The translations under genes and the position numbers were made by a program. A model generated the notes under the pieces. The model had not been told where the DNA came from. It saw only the letters and a program-made list of their open reading frames with translations, and did no database searches. 64,000 nt of DNA from Lithobates sylvaticus. Taxonomy: Eukaryota > Chordata > Amphibia > Anura > Ranidae. The DNA is taken from contig CM053029.1 of the NCBI GenBank assembly GCA_028564925.1, positions 186,263,545 to 186,327,544 on the forward strand, in the 5' to 3' direction. Of the stretch, positions 35,276-46,956 are shown in pieces (position 1 is the stretch's first letter; each line of letters starts with the position of its first letter).

Positions 35276-37440
35276 TCACACATCGTCAGGCAGAGCAATG
35301 GCCCCCCTACCCACAAAGTACTGCATATATTGGTCCCGGACCACACGGGCATTTAGAGGGGGCAAGCCTGGACGTGCCACTCGAAGGGCTGTGAGTTCGG
35401 CATTTGGAGGGCCCTCCACATCTGGGCCAACGGCCACCACATAGTTCCTGTTATGTCTTTTGAGGAAGTTGTGCAATATGCAACAGGCAAGAACTATGTG
35501 GTTGAGTTTGTATTCCGCCAAGTTAAATGCCGTCAGGAACAGGCGGAAGTGGCTGGCCAGGATGCCAAAAGCGTTCTCCACAACTCTTCTGGCTCTGGAC
35601 AGCCTGTAGTTGAAGACCCTCTGGTCCGGGGTGAGGGTCCTCATCGGGAACGGCCTCATCACATGGGGAGTCAACGCAAACGCTTCATCTGCGACAAAGA
35701 CGAAGGGGAGTCCTTCGGCATTCTCCTCTGGAGGTGGCAAGCACAGACTGCCACTTTGGAGACGCCAGTAGAACTCCGTGTGCGTAATGGCCCCACCATC
35801 CGATATCCGGCCGTTCATCCCCACGTCCACATACATAAACTCGTATGTTGCCGACACCACCGCCAACATCACTACACTATTAAACCCTTTATAATTATAA
35901 TAGTAGGACCCCGAGTTGGGCGGTGGGACGATGCGGACGTGTTTCCCATCAATTGCCCCTCCGCAGTTAGGAAAGTCCCAACGGCTGGCAAAGTGGGAGG
36001 CCACAGTCTGCCATTCCTGTGGCGTGGAAGGGAACTGTGGAGTGAAACAAGAAAAAAAAATTAGTCACTTTGCACCTAAACATTGCAAGCAGATTAGACA
36101 ATCAACATCTTGGAACAAGAGCATTGTATAAAATTGGAGGCTGGAAAGTATTTGCACAGAAAAGTAGAGGCTCCCCTTCACAGATTACTCACCCCCCCAT
36201 CAATCCCCCCACTTCTGATGGGCCATTGGCAATAACTAGGGGTTTTGGGGGGGGGGGTGGTGGACAGCTAACCCTCTGCACTTCATTGATTGGCAAATGG
36301 CTCAATAATGTGGGCTAGTTTGGCCAGACCCTCTGTACTTAACACTATTGGCAGGCCACAGGAAAGATCAAATAACATTTCAACCCCCCCCCCCCCCCCC
36401 CAAAAAAAAGGCAGGCACAGTGTGACATTATTAAATTACCAAGCAAGCTAATAGGAGGGAAAGAAGACAAAAAAATAGGAAATGGAATGTATGGAGGCAG
36501 CCCCTTGCACTACATGCTTTGCTGAATTCATCCCTAAAGATGCGCACTATAAAGAGGTAGGTATATAGTGTGTATGGACCTTGGGAAAGCCAGCAGATAA
36601 AGGATTGGTACCATCTGACAGAGCAGTTGGGGGAGGGGGTTCCTAATGAGTTTGCCCCCCCCCCCCCACCAAAAGAAAAAAAAAAGGGGGCTCTACATGA
36701 AGTAAACCACACACCAAACATTTGTGCATATTTTAGGGGTGTTTTGGGGCAAACAATACTATGCAGCAGACAAAAGACATTGCTTAAGTGACTAGGCCAT
36801 AGGTGTCTATTGGGGCAGAAGAGCATGCTGGTGAGGTAAGTGAAGGGAAAAATGCATGAAGGAGAAAAGGGGCACAGCATATTAGAACATATTGCAATCA
36901 TGGTAATTAGGGAAGGAGGTCAAAAATACAAGTCATTAGCAAACAGAGCATACATAGAAGGGAATAGTAAAGTATAAATGTTACCTTAATATAGTCCTCC
37001 TGCAGGACCTGAATGATGGCAGAACAGGTCTCTGGAATAATGATTCCCAGGGCCTGGGGAGAGATACCTGAAGAGAACTTCAAATCCTGAAGACTTCTCC
37101 CTGTCGCCAAGTACCTCAACGTGGCAACAAGCCTCTGCTCCGGAGTAATGGCTTGTCTCATGCAGGTATCCTGCCGGCTGATAAAGGGGGTCAGCAAAGC
37201 CAAAAGACGGTGAAAATCGGGGTCCGTCATCCTGAGAAAGTTCCTGAAATCATCAGGATTATTCTCCCGGATCTCACGAAGCAAAGGCATGTGCGAGAAC
37301 TGGTCACGCTGAAGCAACCAATTCTTGGTCCACATACTCCTCGTCACTCTGTTCATGGACGGGTCTTGGCTCAAAGCTAAAAGCCCGACACCAATTCCGC
37401 GTACAGCACGAACTCGGCGACGAGTACGCACGGGAAACAT
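35276..37440 (-). CDS. PIF/Harbinger DDE transposase, two exons
   Basis: Exon 1 (37440-36985, 152 codons from ATG) joins exon 2 (36034-35276, 252 codons plus stop) in phase 0. The donor is TATTAAG|GTAACA and the acceptor is CTCCACAG|TTCCCT, giving 404 residues, a normal length for the family. The N-terminal part holds the helix-turn-helix region (RLVATLRYLATGRSLQDLKF, ISPQALGIIIPETC). The DDE_4 nuclease domain has D181 ([11 protein letters not shown]), D222 (YVDVGMNG), D268 (VADEAFAL) and E305 (VVENAFGIL), the last two 36 residues apart as in DD35E-type Harbingers. HNFLKRHNR is the usual C-terminal box. It would cut and paste the element at 3-bp sites, generally with a Myb/SANT-like partner. 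The frame is intact. An AATAAA follows at 35258-35263. Confidence 0.92.
36035..36984 (-). other. Transposase intron
   Basis: A 950-bp intron with GT-AG borders, G- and C-homopolymer runs and no inserted element I recognise. Its 36780-36870 part (GCATGCTGGTGAGGTAAG) is similar to the reverse complement of 41275-41350, which supports the link to the older Harbinger copy. Confidence 0.6.
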
Positions 37441-37957
37441 CGCTCAGAAGGTCACAAAAGGTCGGCTGGTCAGAACGGACAAACAGAAAGCACCGATAAA
37501 CAGCAAGGCCTGAAAGAACGAAGTGAATACCAGCAACGAGCAGACAATAAGCAGTGCAAATCAAAGCGTCCTATATCAAGATATAGGCCGCAATGACCAA
37601 CAAATGCGAACTGACTACACGCACTAATAAACAGATACGCACGACAAGCACAAACTGAAGAGCAGTAACGATCTGAGTCAGAAAACTGAGAAGCGCGAAT
37701 CTTAAGTCACCAAACTTCCACTAACTCTCGATAAACACGGGATCAGCAGAAGGAGCCCAACGGGTGCCTGACGTGGTGCTGAACTTCCCTTTTGTAATCT
37801 CGTGGACGACGACTTACGTCACGACGTTCTTCCGGACCGGATATTCCGACAACGTAGTCCGACCGTGTGTACGCAACGCCAACATCGGACAAAGTACGTC
37901 GGACAAAGTCCGACCGACCTGGTCCGCGGATTGTCCGAGCGTGTGTATGGGGCTTTC

Positions 37958-38400
37958 CTCTTTCATACCTGTGCACAGGCTTAGGACCCCAACGGAGCAG
38001 ATCTGCACCCATTGCTATGGGAGATGGATCGTTGCAGAGTGCTGACAGCATCTCCCTCTCTGCAAGAGGCCATCTTACCTGCCACATATACATGCCTACA
38101 ACAGGCAGCTTGTCAAACCTTTGTTACCCTTGGTAACCACTGTATCTTCACAAGGTATTTGTACTGATGTCTTCATACCCAGTGCCAGTTACTTGCATCA
38201 CACCCCTTTAGTCATTCAGACCAGGCAAAGTTTCAAAAGCTTTACTGGAATAATGCAGCATGATAAGAGTCACAAGATAACAGTTCAGTATAAAGTGCAT
38301 TATTTTCATAACAACCCTAATCCCTATCTACAGGCCAGTGTCTTCCCCAGCATACCTGCACATAAAAGAGTCCATACTTGGCAGAGTCTGCGGTTGGTAT
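37958..38400 (+). repeat. Unclassified interspersed repeat S, copy 1
   Basis: It matches the reverse strand of about 51120-51620 in order: CCCATTGCTATGGGAGATGG, GATGTCTTCATACCC, ACCAGGCAAAG...TTTACTG, ACAACCCTAATCCC and ATACCTGCACA. The Harbinger landed at the left edge of this copy. The 206-codon plus-strand frame at 38121-38741 runs through it and has no recognisable domain, so I do not call it a gene. Confidence 0.6.
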
Positions 38401-38850
38401 TTTCTGGGAGGACTGCAAGTCCCAGCAATCCCTCTACATGTGGAAGGCTCCAGAACACAGGTGTCTGGCAAGAAACAGGGATTCCCAAAGATGCAGAGAG
38501 CCCTGGCAGAAACAGCAGCTGGAGGTCACATCTTGCTAGCAGTCTGTGTCTTTTCATCCCATGCAGCAGACTATGTGTTCTGGGACTACATGGCTCAGCA
38601 GCCCCTCAGCAGTTTGCCATACAGGACCCCCCTTTCTGGGTGGTTGCTTGGCTAAATGGATTACATCTTCAGCTGAAAGCCTTTACCTTTTCTCAGGTGG
38701 CTGGAACTCCCTTTGGCAAAGCCTCCTTCCTGAATTTATGAGCACAGGGAGGGGGCAGAGCCCAGCAAAAAGATGGGAAACAAGTCTTTCCCTCCCAGCT
38801 GGGGCAGCAGTAACCACTACCCACCTACATAAATATAATATAACATAATA
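38401..38850. other. No gene seen
   Basis: Contains GGACTGCAAGTCCCAGCA near 38408, like the motif at 24561. Otherwise unassigned. Confidence 0.35.
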
Positions 38851-39477
38851 CAGTGGGGGGAATAATTATTTGATCCCCTGTAGATTTTGTAAGTTTGCCC
38901 ACTTACAATGAATTGAAGGATCTACAATTTTTATCATAGATCCATTTTAAATGATAGAGACAGAATATCAACCAAAAATCCAGGAAAACACATGATAAAA
39001 AGGTTATAAATTGAGTTGCAGTTCAGTGAGTTTAATAAGTATTTCATCCCCAAGCAAAACATGACTTAGTACTTGGTGGAGAAACCCTTGTTGGCAAGCA
39101 CAGAGGTAACAGGGTTTGCACACATCTCAGGAGGGATTTTGGTCCAACCTTCTTTACAGATCTTGTCAAAATCCTTACGGTTTCTTGGTTGTGGCTTGCA
39201 ACTCGAAGTTTCAGCTCCCTCCATAAATTTTCTATAGTATTAAGGTCAGGAGTATGCCACTCCATTACCTTCATATGCTTCTTCTTGAGCCACTCCCTTG
39301 TTGCCTTGGCGTTAAGATTTGGGTCATCTTTAGTGTTTTGGCTGAGGAAAGTAGGTTCTCATCCAAGATTTTACAATACATCGCCCAGTCCATTGGCCCC
39401 TCAATGTGGCAAAGTCAGTCTGTACCTTTAGCAGAGAAACAGCCCCAAAACATGTTTCCACCTCTTTTGTTGACTGT
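38851..39477 (-). mobile_element. Tc1-type transposon fragment (family B)
   Basis: After TA at 38849-38850 comes CAGTGGGGGGAATAATTATT, the terminus also seen at 53052. The piece reads on the minus strand as the C-terminal quarter of a transposase, including [17 protein letters not shown] (the LNPIE box, here LNTIE, with the catalytic E) at about 39230-39270. The element stops abruptly at 39477, against sequence of a hAT-like element, so its 5' part is lost or displaced. Confidence 0.75.
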
Positions 39478-41234
39478 TCACAGGCATACTATAGACACCC
39501 CCCCAGATGTGATACTGCAATGCTGTACTAACAGCACGCACACACTAATCCCCAGAATCACAGCAGATAATGTCAGCAGTCAGCACACTGACACTGGAAC
39601 ACAATATACGAGGCCGCCGGCGCGGCGGCCTTTTATAATGTGGGGCGTGTACTAAACCCCTGAGCTATAATTGGCCACAGGCATCCTGCCTGTGGCCAAT
39701 TATTGCTCTCCTCGCCGCTGGCTCTATGATTGGCCAAGCTTGCGGGTCACAGTGCATGCTTGGCCAATCATCAGCCAGCAATGCACTGTGACTGGCGCAG
39801 TGCATTGCGAGCCGCTCGCATCACATGAATTTGATGCGAGCGGCCCAAATAGTTCTGGGCTCGCCGAACGGGCGAACGACCGATGTTCGATTCGCACAGG
39901 GACGTCATGGGGAATTCCCTATGGCTTTACCCATGATGTCAGAGGGGGCGGGGTCACCAGGTGGCCCCGCCCTCCGCTATAAAAGACCTGTCAGATGCAG
40001 CGAAGCCTCACACAGCGGGAGCCTCCCATTGCGCGGAGCGGCCCAGAAGAGACACCGACGCCATTGAAAGAAGATGCCGGTCGAGAAGACCAGAGCAAGA
40101 AGAAGCGGATCGGAGGAAGAAGATGATGGAAGAAGAAGATGGAAGAAGATGCCGGAAGGATAAGATGAAGAAACCGAAGGATGAAGAAAAGAAGAAGGAA
40201 GACCAGAAGAAAGATGATTTTAATAAAGGAATTGTCAAAGACCGTCTCCTGTCATTTTTACAATTTTTGACACTTTTTTGGTGAAATGGTAGGGGTACTT
40301 TTGTACCCCCTTACCATTTTACACAGGGGGGGTGGGATCTGGGGGTCCCCTTGTTAAAGGGGGCTTCCAGATTCCGATAAGCCCCCCGCCCGCAGACCCC
40401 CACAACCAATGGCCAGGGTTGTGGGGGTGAGGCCCTTGTCCTCATCAACATGGGGACAAGGTGCTTTGGGGGGGACCACAAAGCACCCTCCGAATGTTGA
40501 AGGCATGTGGCCTGGTACGGTTCCGGAGGGAGGGGGGGGTGCTTTCGTCCCTCCCTCTTTTCCTGCGGCCTGCCAGGTTGCGTGCTTGGATAAGGGTCCT
40601 GTATGGATCTTGAGGGGGACCCCACGCCATTTTTTTTTGGCCGGGGTTCCCCTTAATATCCATAGCAGACCTGAAGGGCCTGGTAATTGAATTTGGGGGG
40701 ACCCCCACGTTTTTTTTTTTTAATTTTTTTTTTTTTTTTATCAATGACTTTTTTTTTTATCAATGACTTTCAATGAATGACTGTTCTCTGTGTTACGGGA
40801 TCCGACAATTCATTAGCCGCGAGTGATTTTAAATAGCTTTTTTTTCCTGCAAAAATGACACTTTGTGCAGGGACAGTTCTAAGCACGGGAAACATGCGCC
40901 CCTTCACAGGCATACTATAGACACCCCCCAGGTAATTTAAAGGAATATTACACTTTTATTGTTTCACTTTAAGCATTATTAAAATCACTGCTCCTGAAAA
41001 AAACTTCAGTTTTTAAAAAAAAAATTTGCATTGATACATGTCCCCTGGGGCCGGACCCAGGTCCCCAAACACTTTTTATGACAATAACGTGCATATTAGC
41101 CTTTAAAATTAGCACTTTTGATTTTGAACGTTCGCGTCCATTGTAATTAATAGGGTTCTAATGTTTGCACGGACTTTACGTCCGTTCGCGGGTTCTGGTG
41201 CGAACCGAACCCGGGGGTGTTCGGCTCATCCCTA
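39478..41234. mobile_element. hAT-like non-autonomous composite ending CTCATCCCTA
   Basis: The right end, GGTGTTCGGCTCATCCCTA, is the inverse of the TAGGGATGAGCCGAACACC terminus at 58277, and the adjoining 400 bp (40840-41234) match the reverse complement of 58277-58690. The middle (39900-40870) is the TATA-to-AATAAA module also found in both arms of the palindrome at 9720-12126. The CACAGGCATACTATAGACAC block occurs twice, at 39481 and 40906, so the left part may come from a rearrangement. The left terminus and target duplication were not found. Confidence 0.65.
39978..39984 (+). promoter_or_regulatory. TATA box in the third copy of the shared module
   Basis: TATAAAA followed by GACCTGTCAGATGCAG, then a purine-rich tract and AATAAA near 40224, as in the palindrome arms. 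A promoter role is inferred only. Confidence 0.45.
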
Positions 41235-42092
41235 ATTGTAATATGATGTGAATGTCCTCTTTGTCCTCATGCATGCTGTAAGCTTTTCCTGCTCCTTTTT
41301 GGCCTACATGCATATTTTCCATAACTAACCTCCCCAGCATGCTATCCTGGGCCCATACACGCCTAGTCTAGTAACTTAACAATGTATTTTGTCAGCTAAA
41401 TTTTGGGGTTTACCCTAAACAAACCCTAAAATGTGTACAGATGTCATTGTTGTCCTCAAATTCAGGCAGAGTGCAAGAGACCATTTTTTGGGGCCCAAAC
41501 TAATTTCAACCCCCCCCCCCCCCCCCAATGCTAAGTCAACAGATACAAATACTCTATATGCTGACTTTGCAAAACCTATACACACTATCCCTCTTTTGTG
41601 TTCATATTTCTGTATAAATTCACCAAACCATGTAGTGTAAGGGCCTGCCTGATTACTTACAAATTGTAACATAGAAAGTTTTTGTCTCCTATTAAATTGA
41701 TAGTTTTTTCAGAATGTCAAAATGTGCTGCAATTTGGACAGTGTGTATCCAGATTTTTAGATTATGACACTTCTTACCTGTCTACTGAGCTGCCAATAGT
41801 GTAAGTAAGGAGGGGCTGGCCAAAGTATCACAGATTATTTATGCAAACAGCTCTCATGAAAGTGGAGAGGGTTACCTGTCCAAAACATCTACCCATTTCC
41901 TTCCCCCCCTCCTAAAATTTTGCTAATGGGCCACCAGAGTGGGTGATGAACCAAATAAGTTAACCTTACACTTTTGACTTAAAATGCTCAATTAAGTTTT
42001 ATCATTATGTTGGCTAAGCATGTTTGTGTCAAATCTGCTTGCAATGTTATGTGCAGAAGTAGTCATTTCTTTTTTCTTTTTTTAATCCACAG

Positions 42093-42564
42093 TTTCCTTC
42101 CAACCCAGAGCAATTGCAGGATGTTGCATCCTAGTTCCACCATCAGTGGTATTTTCCCAACTGTGGTGGTGCTATTGATGGCAAGCATGTCCGGATTGTC
42201 CCACCACCCAACTCTGGCTCATATTATTTTAATTATAAGGGCTTTTGCAGCATAGTAATGCTAGCTGTAGTGTCTGCCAACTATTAGTTTTTGTAACTCT
42301 GATGGAGGAGTGATTATGAAGACAGAGTTCTACAAGTGGCTCCAGAATGGCACCTTAAACTTGCCACCTGCTGAGGAGAATGTTGAGGGCCTCAATTTTG
42401 TTTTAGTTGCAGATGAGGCCTTTGCTCTGGGGGAACATCTGATGAAGCCGTTTCCTATGAGGAACCTAACCCCAGAGCAGATACTACTCAATTACAGGCT
42501 CTCTCATGCCAGAAGGGTGGTCGAAAATGCCATCCTATCGAGTCATTTCAGGCTGTTTTGGTAA
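42093..42564 (+). pseudogene. Harbinger transposase exon 2 remnant
   Basis: It follows a good acceptor TAATCCACAG|TTTCCTTCC, the same junction as in the intact copy. It translates to [20 protein letters not shown] near the start, later LVADEAFAL, and then RLSHARRVVENA with the catalytic glutamate. The frame is interrupted (stops around the region after MLAVVSANY, and a short deletion where VDVGMNGR would be), and the C-terminal third is lost after SSHFRLFW. It cannot encode a working enzyme. Similarity to 35276-36034 is strong at the protein level, less so in DNA. Confidence 0.85.
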
Positions 42565-43175
42565 AGTGAAGGCCAAATGAGACATTCGTATCCCAAGACT
42601 GTGTGGATGTTGCCTTCCTCATATGGGGTGATCTCACCCCTCTAAAAGCCAACATTTGAAGCCACATACATGTAGAGGCATAACAATTAAATTTCCCTTA
42701 TGATCCCATGCCGCAAATGTGTGTAGTTATAAACATCTTTTTTCCTAAACCCACAAAACTCACAGTGTGTGAATATATCTCCCATCACGGGGTATCAATG
42801 GATGAACCACTTCCTCTGAGCTACTTTAGTTATGAGGAAGGGGTTGAACCCCCAAAACGCCTCCATTGAGACCCAGTGATGGTAGATAGCACATGTTGAC
42901 ACACTGTGCTTTTTGGGGCTTTTTGCAAGCTAGATGTATGGAAATACACACATTTTAGGCATGGGATCATGAGGGAAATAAGAATGTTTTTTGTTTCAAC
43001 ATTTTTATTAAAGATTTTGCTTAGTACATTCAATAAGACAATGAGCAGAATAACATTACAATCTTGAAATAAACTGTTGAAATGCATTGTAAATCTTGGT
43101 ATACAGATAAAATACAGAAGAGGTACAATCGAGTAGTAACTTATATAACTCGGCTGTAACAAGTACAACTTTTAA

Positions 43176-43635
43176 GGCCCATACATACGATCAGACTTTT
43201 TGACAACAAACGTGCAAATTAGCTGTTTTAAGGCAACATCTGACCGTGTGTACGCTCCATTGGACAAACTTTTTCAGTTTTCATCAGACTTTTGTTGGCT
43301 GTGCGAACAGAAAAACTTTCTGGCAACAAAAGTCTGATGGAGCAAAGTCCGATCGTGTGTACACAAAGCTATCGGACTTTTGTACAAAGTACAAACAAGC
43401 ATGCTTAGAACCAATGCAAAAGATCAGACAACAATACAGAAGTTGACCAAAGGGTGGTGCTGGAGTAATTGAACATTCTCTTTTGAAGTGTCGACAGTAC
43501 GTTGAAACGTCACTACGTTCGTGTTTGTTGCCTAAAAAGTCCAATCTTGTGTATGCAATACAAACTTGCGGCCAACGCCCTTTGTTCAAAAATCCACGGG
43601 AAAGTTTGTACAAAGTCCGATCGTGTGTATGAGGC
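43176..43635. mobile_element. Harbinger-type MITE inside the L1
   Basis: The ends GGCCCATACATACGATCAG and (inverted) GCCTCATACACACGATCGG are flanked by TAA/TTA. The inside carries GTCCGATCGTGTGTAC and GTCTGATGG-type subterminal repeats like the big Harbinger. No coding sequence. It post-dates the L1 insertion. Confidence 0.75.
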
Positions 43636-43906
43636 TTAAGAGGTATCCAAGCTGAAATGGTACGTCATATTCGTGTGAAGGACTCTGTACTGACTTGCAC
43701 CACACATTGCTCAGTGAGATCGGGTAATTAACTACCGCACCCAAACACCCCTGTAGGGATCTAACTGTGTTTGAGTGGAAGCTTCCCCTGTCCGACTTTT
43801 AGATGCCATTGTACTGATCTCATAGTCATGGAAGGGGGAGGGGGTGTATCTGTAGGGATGTAGCCGGCTCAAGCATTAGGTAGCCGTATCTGCCCTTCAG
43901 GTCAAG

Positions 43907-46619
43907 CTATTGGGATTCAGATATGAGGCTATGGTATTCTGCTGATTCCTTAAAATGTAGCCAGCAGGCCCATGATGTGTGAAACTTGGCAGGGGTGTCT
44001 CTCGCCTGGTGGATTAGGTCCTCCATCTCAGCTATCTTACCCACTCTACGTAACCATTTGGGTATACTGGGGGGAGAAGTAGTCCTCCAGTGGGTGGGTA
44101 TGCAACGTTTTGCCACATTAATCAGGTGTAGGGTGAGGGACTTTTTGTACGCCCCTTGGGGAATGGAGGTGTGATGGAGTAATTTGGGCTGTTGTAAAAT
44201 CTGGGGTGTAGGTAGTGATTTGTGAAGTAAGACGGTGTATCTCTTTTGTATCTGTTTTCCTGTGTGGAAACGTTCAGAGAGCCTTTATGTATGTGGGTAA
44301 GGATGTGGTCCAAATCTTCTTGAGTTAAATCAGTCTCTAGTTCTTTTTCCCATTTTTGGCTGGCAATATTATCTTTAGTAGAGATTTTAGCATATAGTAA
44401 GGCATACATATCTGATATGAGGTTATGCCTTTGAGGTTCAGATCTGATAGGTTCGAAAGGCCTTAAATCTCTGTCCCATTGGGTAGACCGGGAGAAATTG
44501 AGCAAAAAATGTCTGATCTGGAGGAAATTAAAGAAGGGAATAGCTGTGTCTGAAAGTTTGGATGAGAGAGCTTGGAAATAGATCATCTTTCCTTTGTCAA
44601 AGAGGGATCCTGCTCTGACTAAGTGCTTTACGGGTCTGTCGGTAGTATGAAGGTCTGGTATACTGGGAGGAATGTCCGGGTTTCGGTCTATTGGGGTCAA
44701 TGAGCCAGGTGAAGAGGCAATGTTCATCTTATTGCAGACATTACGGAAGATCTGTATGGTTGGGCCAATTAGGGGATGTGACCTACCCTCCCTCTGGGTC
44801 CCGAGAGCACTTATCTATGGGAGGTGATATATTGGAAATGAGGAGAATGCCTCCTTGAGGCCATTCCAAGCCTTAAGTTTGTCATGCAGGTGCCAGTCCA
44901 CAATTCTGGCCATATGGCATGCCCAGTAGTATTTTTGTATATAAGGGAGACCAATTCCTCCCATCAGTTTAGGTGTCACCAGTTTATCCCAGCGTATACG
45001 CGGATGTTTGTCAGCCCATATAAATTTCAAACACAGTTTTTTATAGGTGGAGAAGAAAGAAGGGGGGAGTTTGATCGGTACCGTCTGCAGCAGATATAAG
45101 AGTCTGGGAAGTATGTTCATTTTCAGGATGTCTGCCCTCCCAAACCATGAAAAATTGCCTTTATTCCAATCTTGGAGGTCTTTTTGTATAGTTTTAATAA
45201 TGGGTAAGAAGTTTCTAGAGTAAAGGTCGTCTAGTTTAGCTGGTAACTGAATACCTAGGTAGGTGATGGCATGCGTTTCCCACCCAAAAGGGAAGTTGGC
45301 CTGGCATTGTGTCATTAAAGAGTTGGATAAGGAGACATTGAGGGCCTTAGATTTAGCAAAATTTATTTGGAGGTTGGAGAGGGATTTGAAGAGAGAGAAG
45401 TCTTTTAGGAGATTGGGAATTGTGATTATGGGGTCCGTGAGAAACATAAGGATGTCATCAGCATATGCAGCCAATTTATATTGATCATCTTTGATTGTAA
45501 CCCCTTTGATAGATGGATTAGTCCTAAGCCTACGAAGCATGGGTTCCAGGGTCAGAATGAACATGATGGGGCATCCCTGTCGAGTTCCGTTCGACAGGGA
45601 GAAGGCGCCCGACAGATGACCATTGACCCTAATTCTCGCCGTTGGGGACAAATAAAGAGCCAGTATGTGTTGAAGCATACGGTCTCGAAACCCCATTTTG
45701 CGTAACACTTCCCTCATGTAGTCCCAAGCCACTCTGTCAAACGCCTTCTCTGCGTCGAGGGAAAGGAAAAAGCCTGGGCCATCTAATAAGATGATGACAG
45801 CCAGTGATTTATGCTGATGGCCTTCAGGGTGTTATCTCGGGGCCGGGGATGAAGCCTACTTGGTCCAAAGAAACCAATGTGGGGAGTAGAGGAAGTATGC
45901 GGTTCGCAAGTATTTTCACGTATATCTTCACGACGACGTTGAATGAGTGAAATAGGTCTGTAGTTTGAGACCAGGGTCATGTCTTTACCCTGTTTGGGTA
46001 TCACAGTAATGTGGGCCTCAAGGATATCCGGGTTATTAGTGGGGGAGGTTGGCAATGCGTTAAAAGTGGTCAGTGTGGGATGAGTGTGTCTTTGAAGGTT
46101 TTGTAATAGCTAGTGGATAAGCCATCTGGGCCAGGGCTTTTGCCCGGTTTCATTTGCTTAATGGCTATGATAGTCTCTTCCCATGTAAGTGGTTTGTCTA
46201 GATTTACAGCCTCATCGTCTGAGATGGGTCGTGGGCCAAATTGGGTTAAGAAGTCCTCTATCAATTTTTTCCTGTCTTGGGTGAGGTCTGTCTTTAAAGG
46301 CGTTGGTAAATTATATAGTTTGGAGTACAACAGTTTAAATTGATTCGCTATGTCAGTGGAAGTTTCTATTTTTTGTCCTGAAGGATACAAAATAGAATGT
46401 ATGGTCGAGACAGCCCTTTTGTTTTGAAGAGCCCTAGCGAGTAGTTTACCCGATTTGTTCCAGAATTCATAGTAAAGTCTATGTGTAAGGGCGTACTTGC
46501 GTCTGGTTGATTTTCCAAGTTCCTCAAGAAAGTCTTCTCTGGCCGTCAATAGATCTTTAAAAGTTTTTTCAGCTAGTGATTGTTTGTGCTTATTTTCCAG
46601 AGAACGAATGCGCTCCGAT
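43907..46619 (-). pseudogene. L1 ORF2 remnant (RT to C-terminus)
   Basis: Three long minus-strand frames cover the truncated ORF2. The pre-RT linker and RT start (KPGKSPGPDGLS) lie at 46657-46070. The RT core (GTRQGCPI, AAYADDILMF, QINFAKSKALNV and YLGIQL) and thumb lie at 45732-44815. The C-terminal part (WRTTSPPSIPKWLRRV) lies at 44727-43907. The active-site YADD is intact. At least three breaks separate the frames and the endonuclease is missing. It is less decayed than the copy at 18-22 kb. Confidence 0.88.
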
Positions 46620-46711
46620 AATAAGAATGTTAAGGCACAATTTGGGGGCACCTGCAAATTTGGGGTTTTATATTCTTAAAAACATAGAAACATTACAATC
46701 CACATTAGTTA

Positions 46712-46862
46712 GGGAAGCGTTTTCCAACTCTCCTCCTCAAGATGCTAACCCAGGTCATGTTTTATACTTGTAGAATTTGGCACAGGTGTTTGTTTTTAGA
46801 CAATTACAGAAAACATGACCTGGTGGTGCACCTAGAGGAGTGAAGTGGAGAAACACTGAGTT
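46712..46862. repeat. Small foldback MITE
   Basis: CAACTCTCCTCCTCAAG and CCAGGTCATGTTTT at the left pair with AAAACATGACCTGG and CTAGAGGAGTGAAG at the right. It sits between the L1 duplication and the trihelix exon remnant. Confidence 0.5.
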
Positions 46863-46956
46863 CTCTCCTTTAAAGTCCTAAAAACATGGTAAATATTAAA
46901 AGGGCAAACAGGAGCCAACAAGTGGAACAAAAAACTTCAGAACAGGCAAGAGGAAA

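Larger units (their letters stand above)
30331..37954 (-). mobile_element. Complete-looking three-gene Harbinger transposon
   Basis: The ends AGCCCCATACACACGGTCGG (left) and AGCCCCATACACACGCTCGG (inverted right) are flanked by TTC on both sides (30328-30330, 37955-37957), a 3-bp duplication as in PIF/Harbinger. Subterminal GTCCGACGGACAAA-type repeats continue inward at both ends (to about 30560 and from about 37800). Inside are a MADF-protein gene (minus, 31359-32532), a trihelix/SANT-like gene (plus, 32845-34202) and a two-exon DDE transposase (minus, 35276-37440). Poly(A) signals on the minus strand lie at 31092-31097 and 35258-35263. The transposase and MADF gene are open throughout with sound splice sites, so the insertion is probably young. 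Strand is given for the transposase. Confidence 0.92.
42989..46619 (-). mobile_element. 5'-truncated L1-type LINE with 12-bp target duplication
   Basis: The duplication AATAAGAATGTT occurs exactly at 42977-42988 and 46620-46631. On the minus strand the element ends with ...AATAAAAATGTTGAAAC plus an A-run next to 42989, as L1 insertions do. It begins part way through ORF2, between endonuclease and RT, so it is a typical 5' truncation. A Harbinger MITE (43176-43635) inserted later in its 3' region. Confidence 0.9.

Noticed and set aside
35453-36064. 203-codon plus-strand frame
   Set aside because: Antisense shadow of transposase exon 2.
38121-38741. 206-codon frame as a gene
   Set aside because: Lies in repeat S; the partner copy has no matching frame and no domain is visible.
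43176-43635. Exact 3-bp duplication for this MITE
   Set aside because: Flanks read TAA on one side and TTA on the other; the ends can be shifted by one base without giving an exact match, so the edge is approximate.
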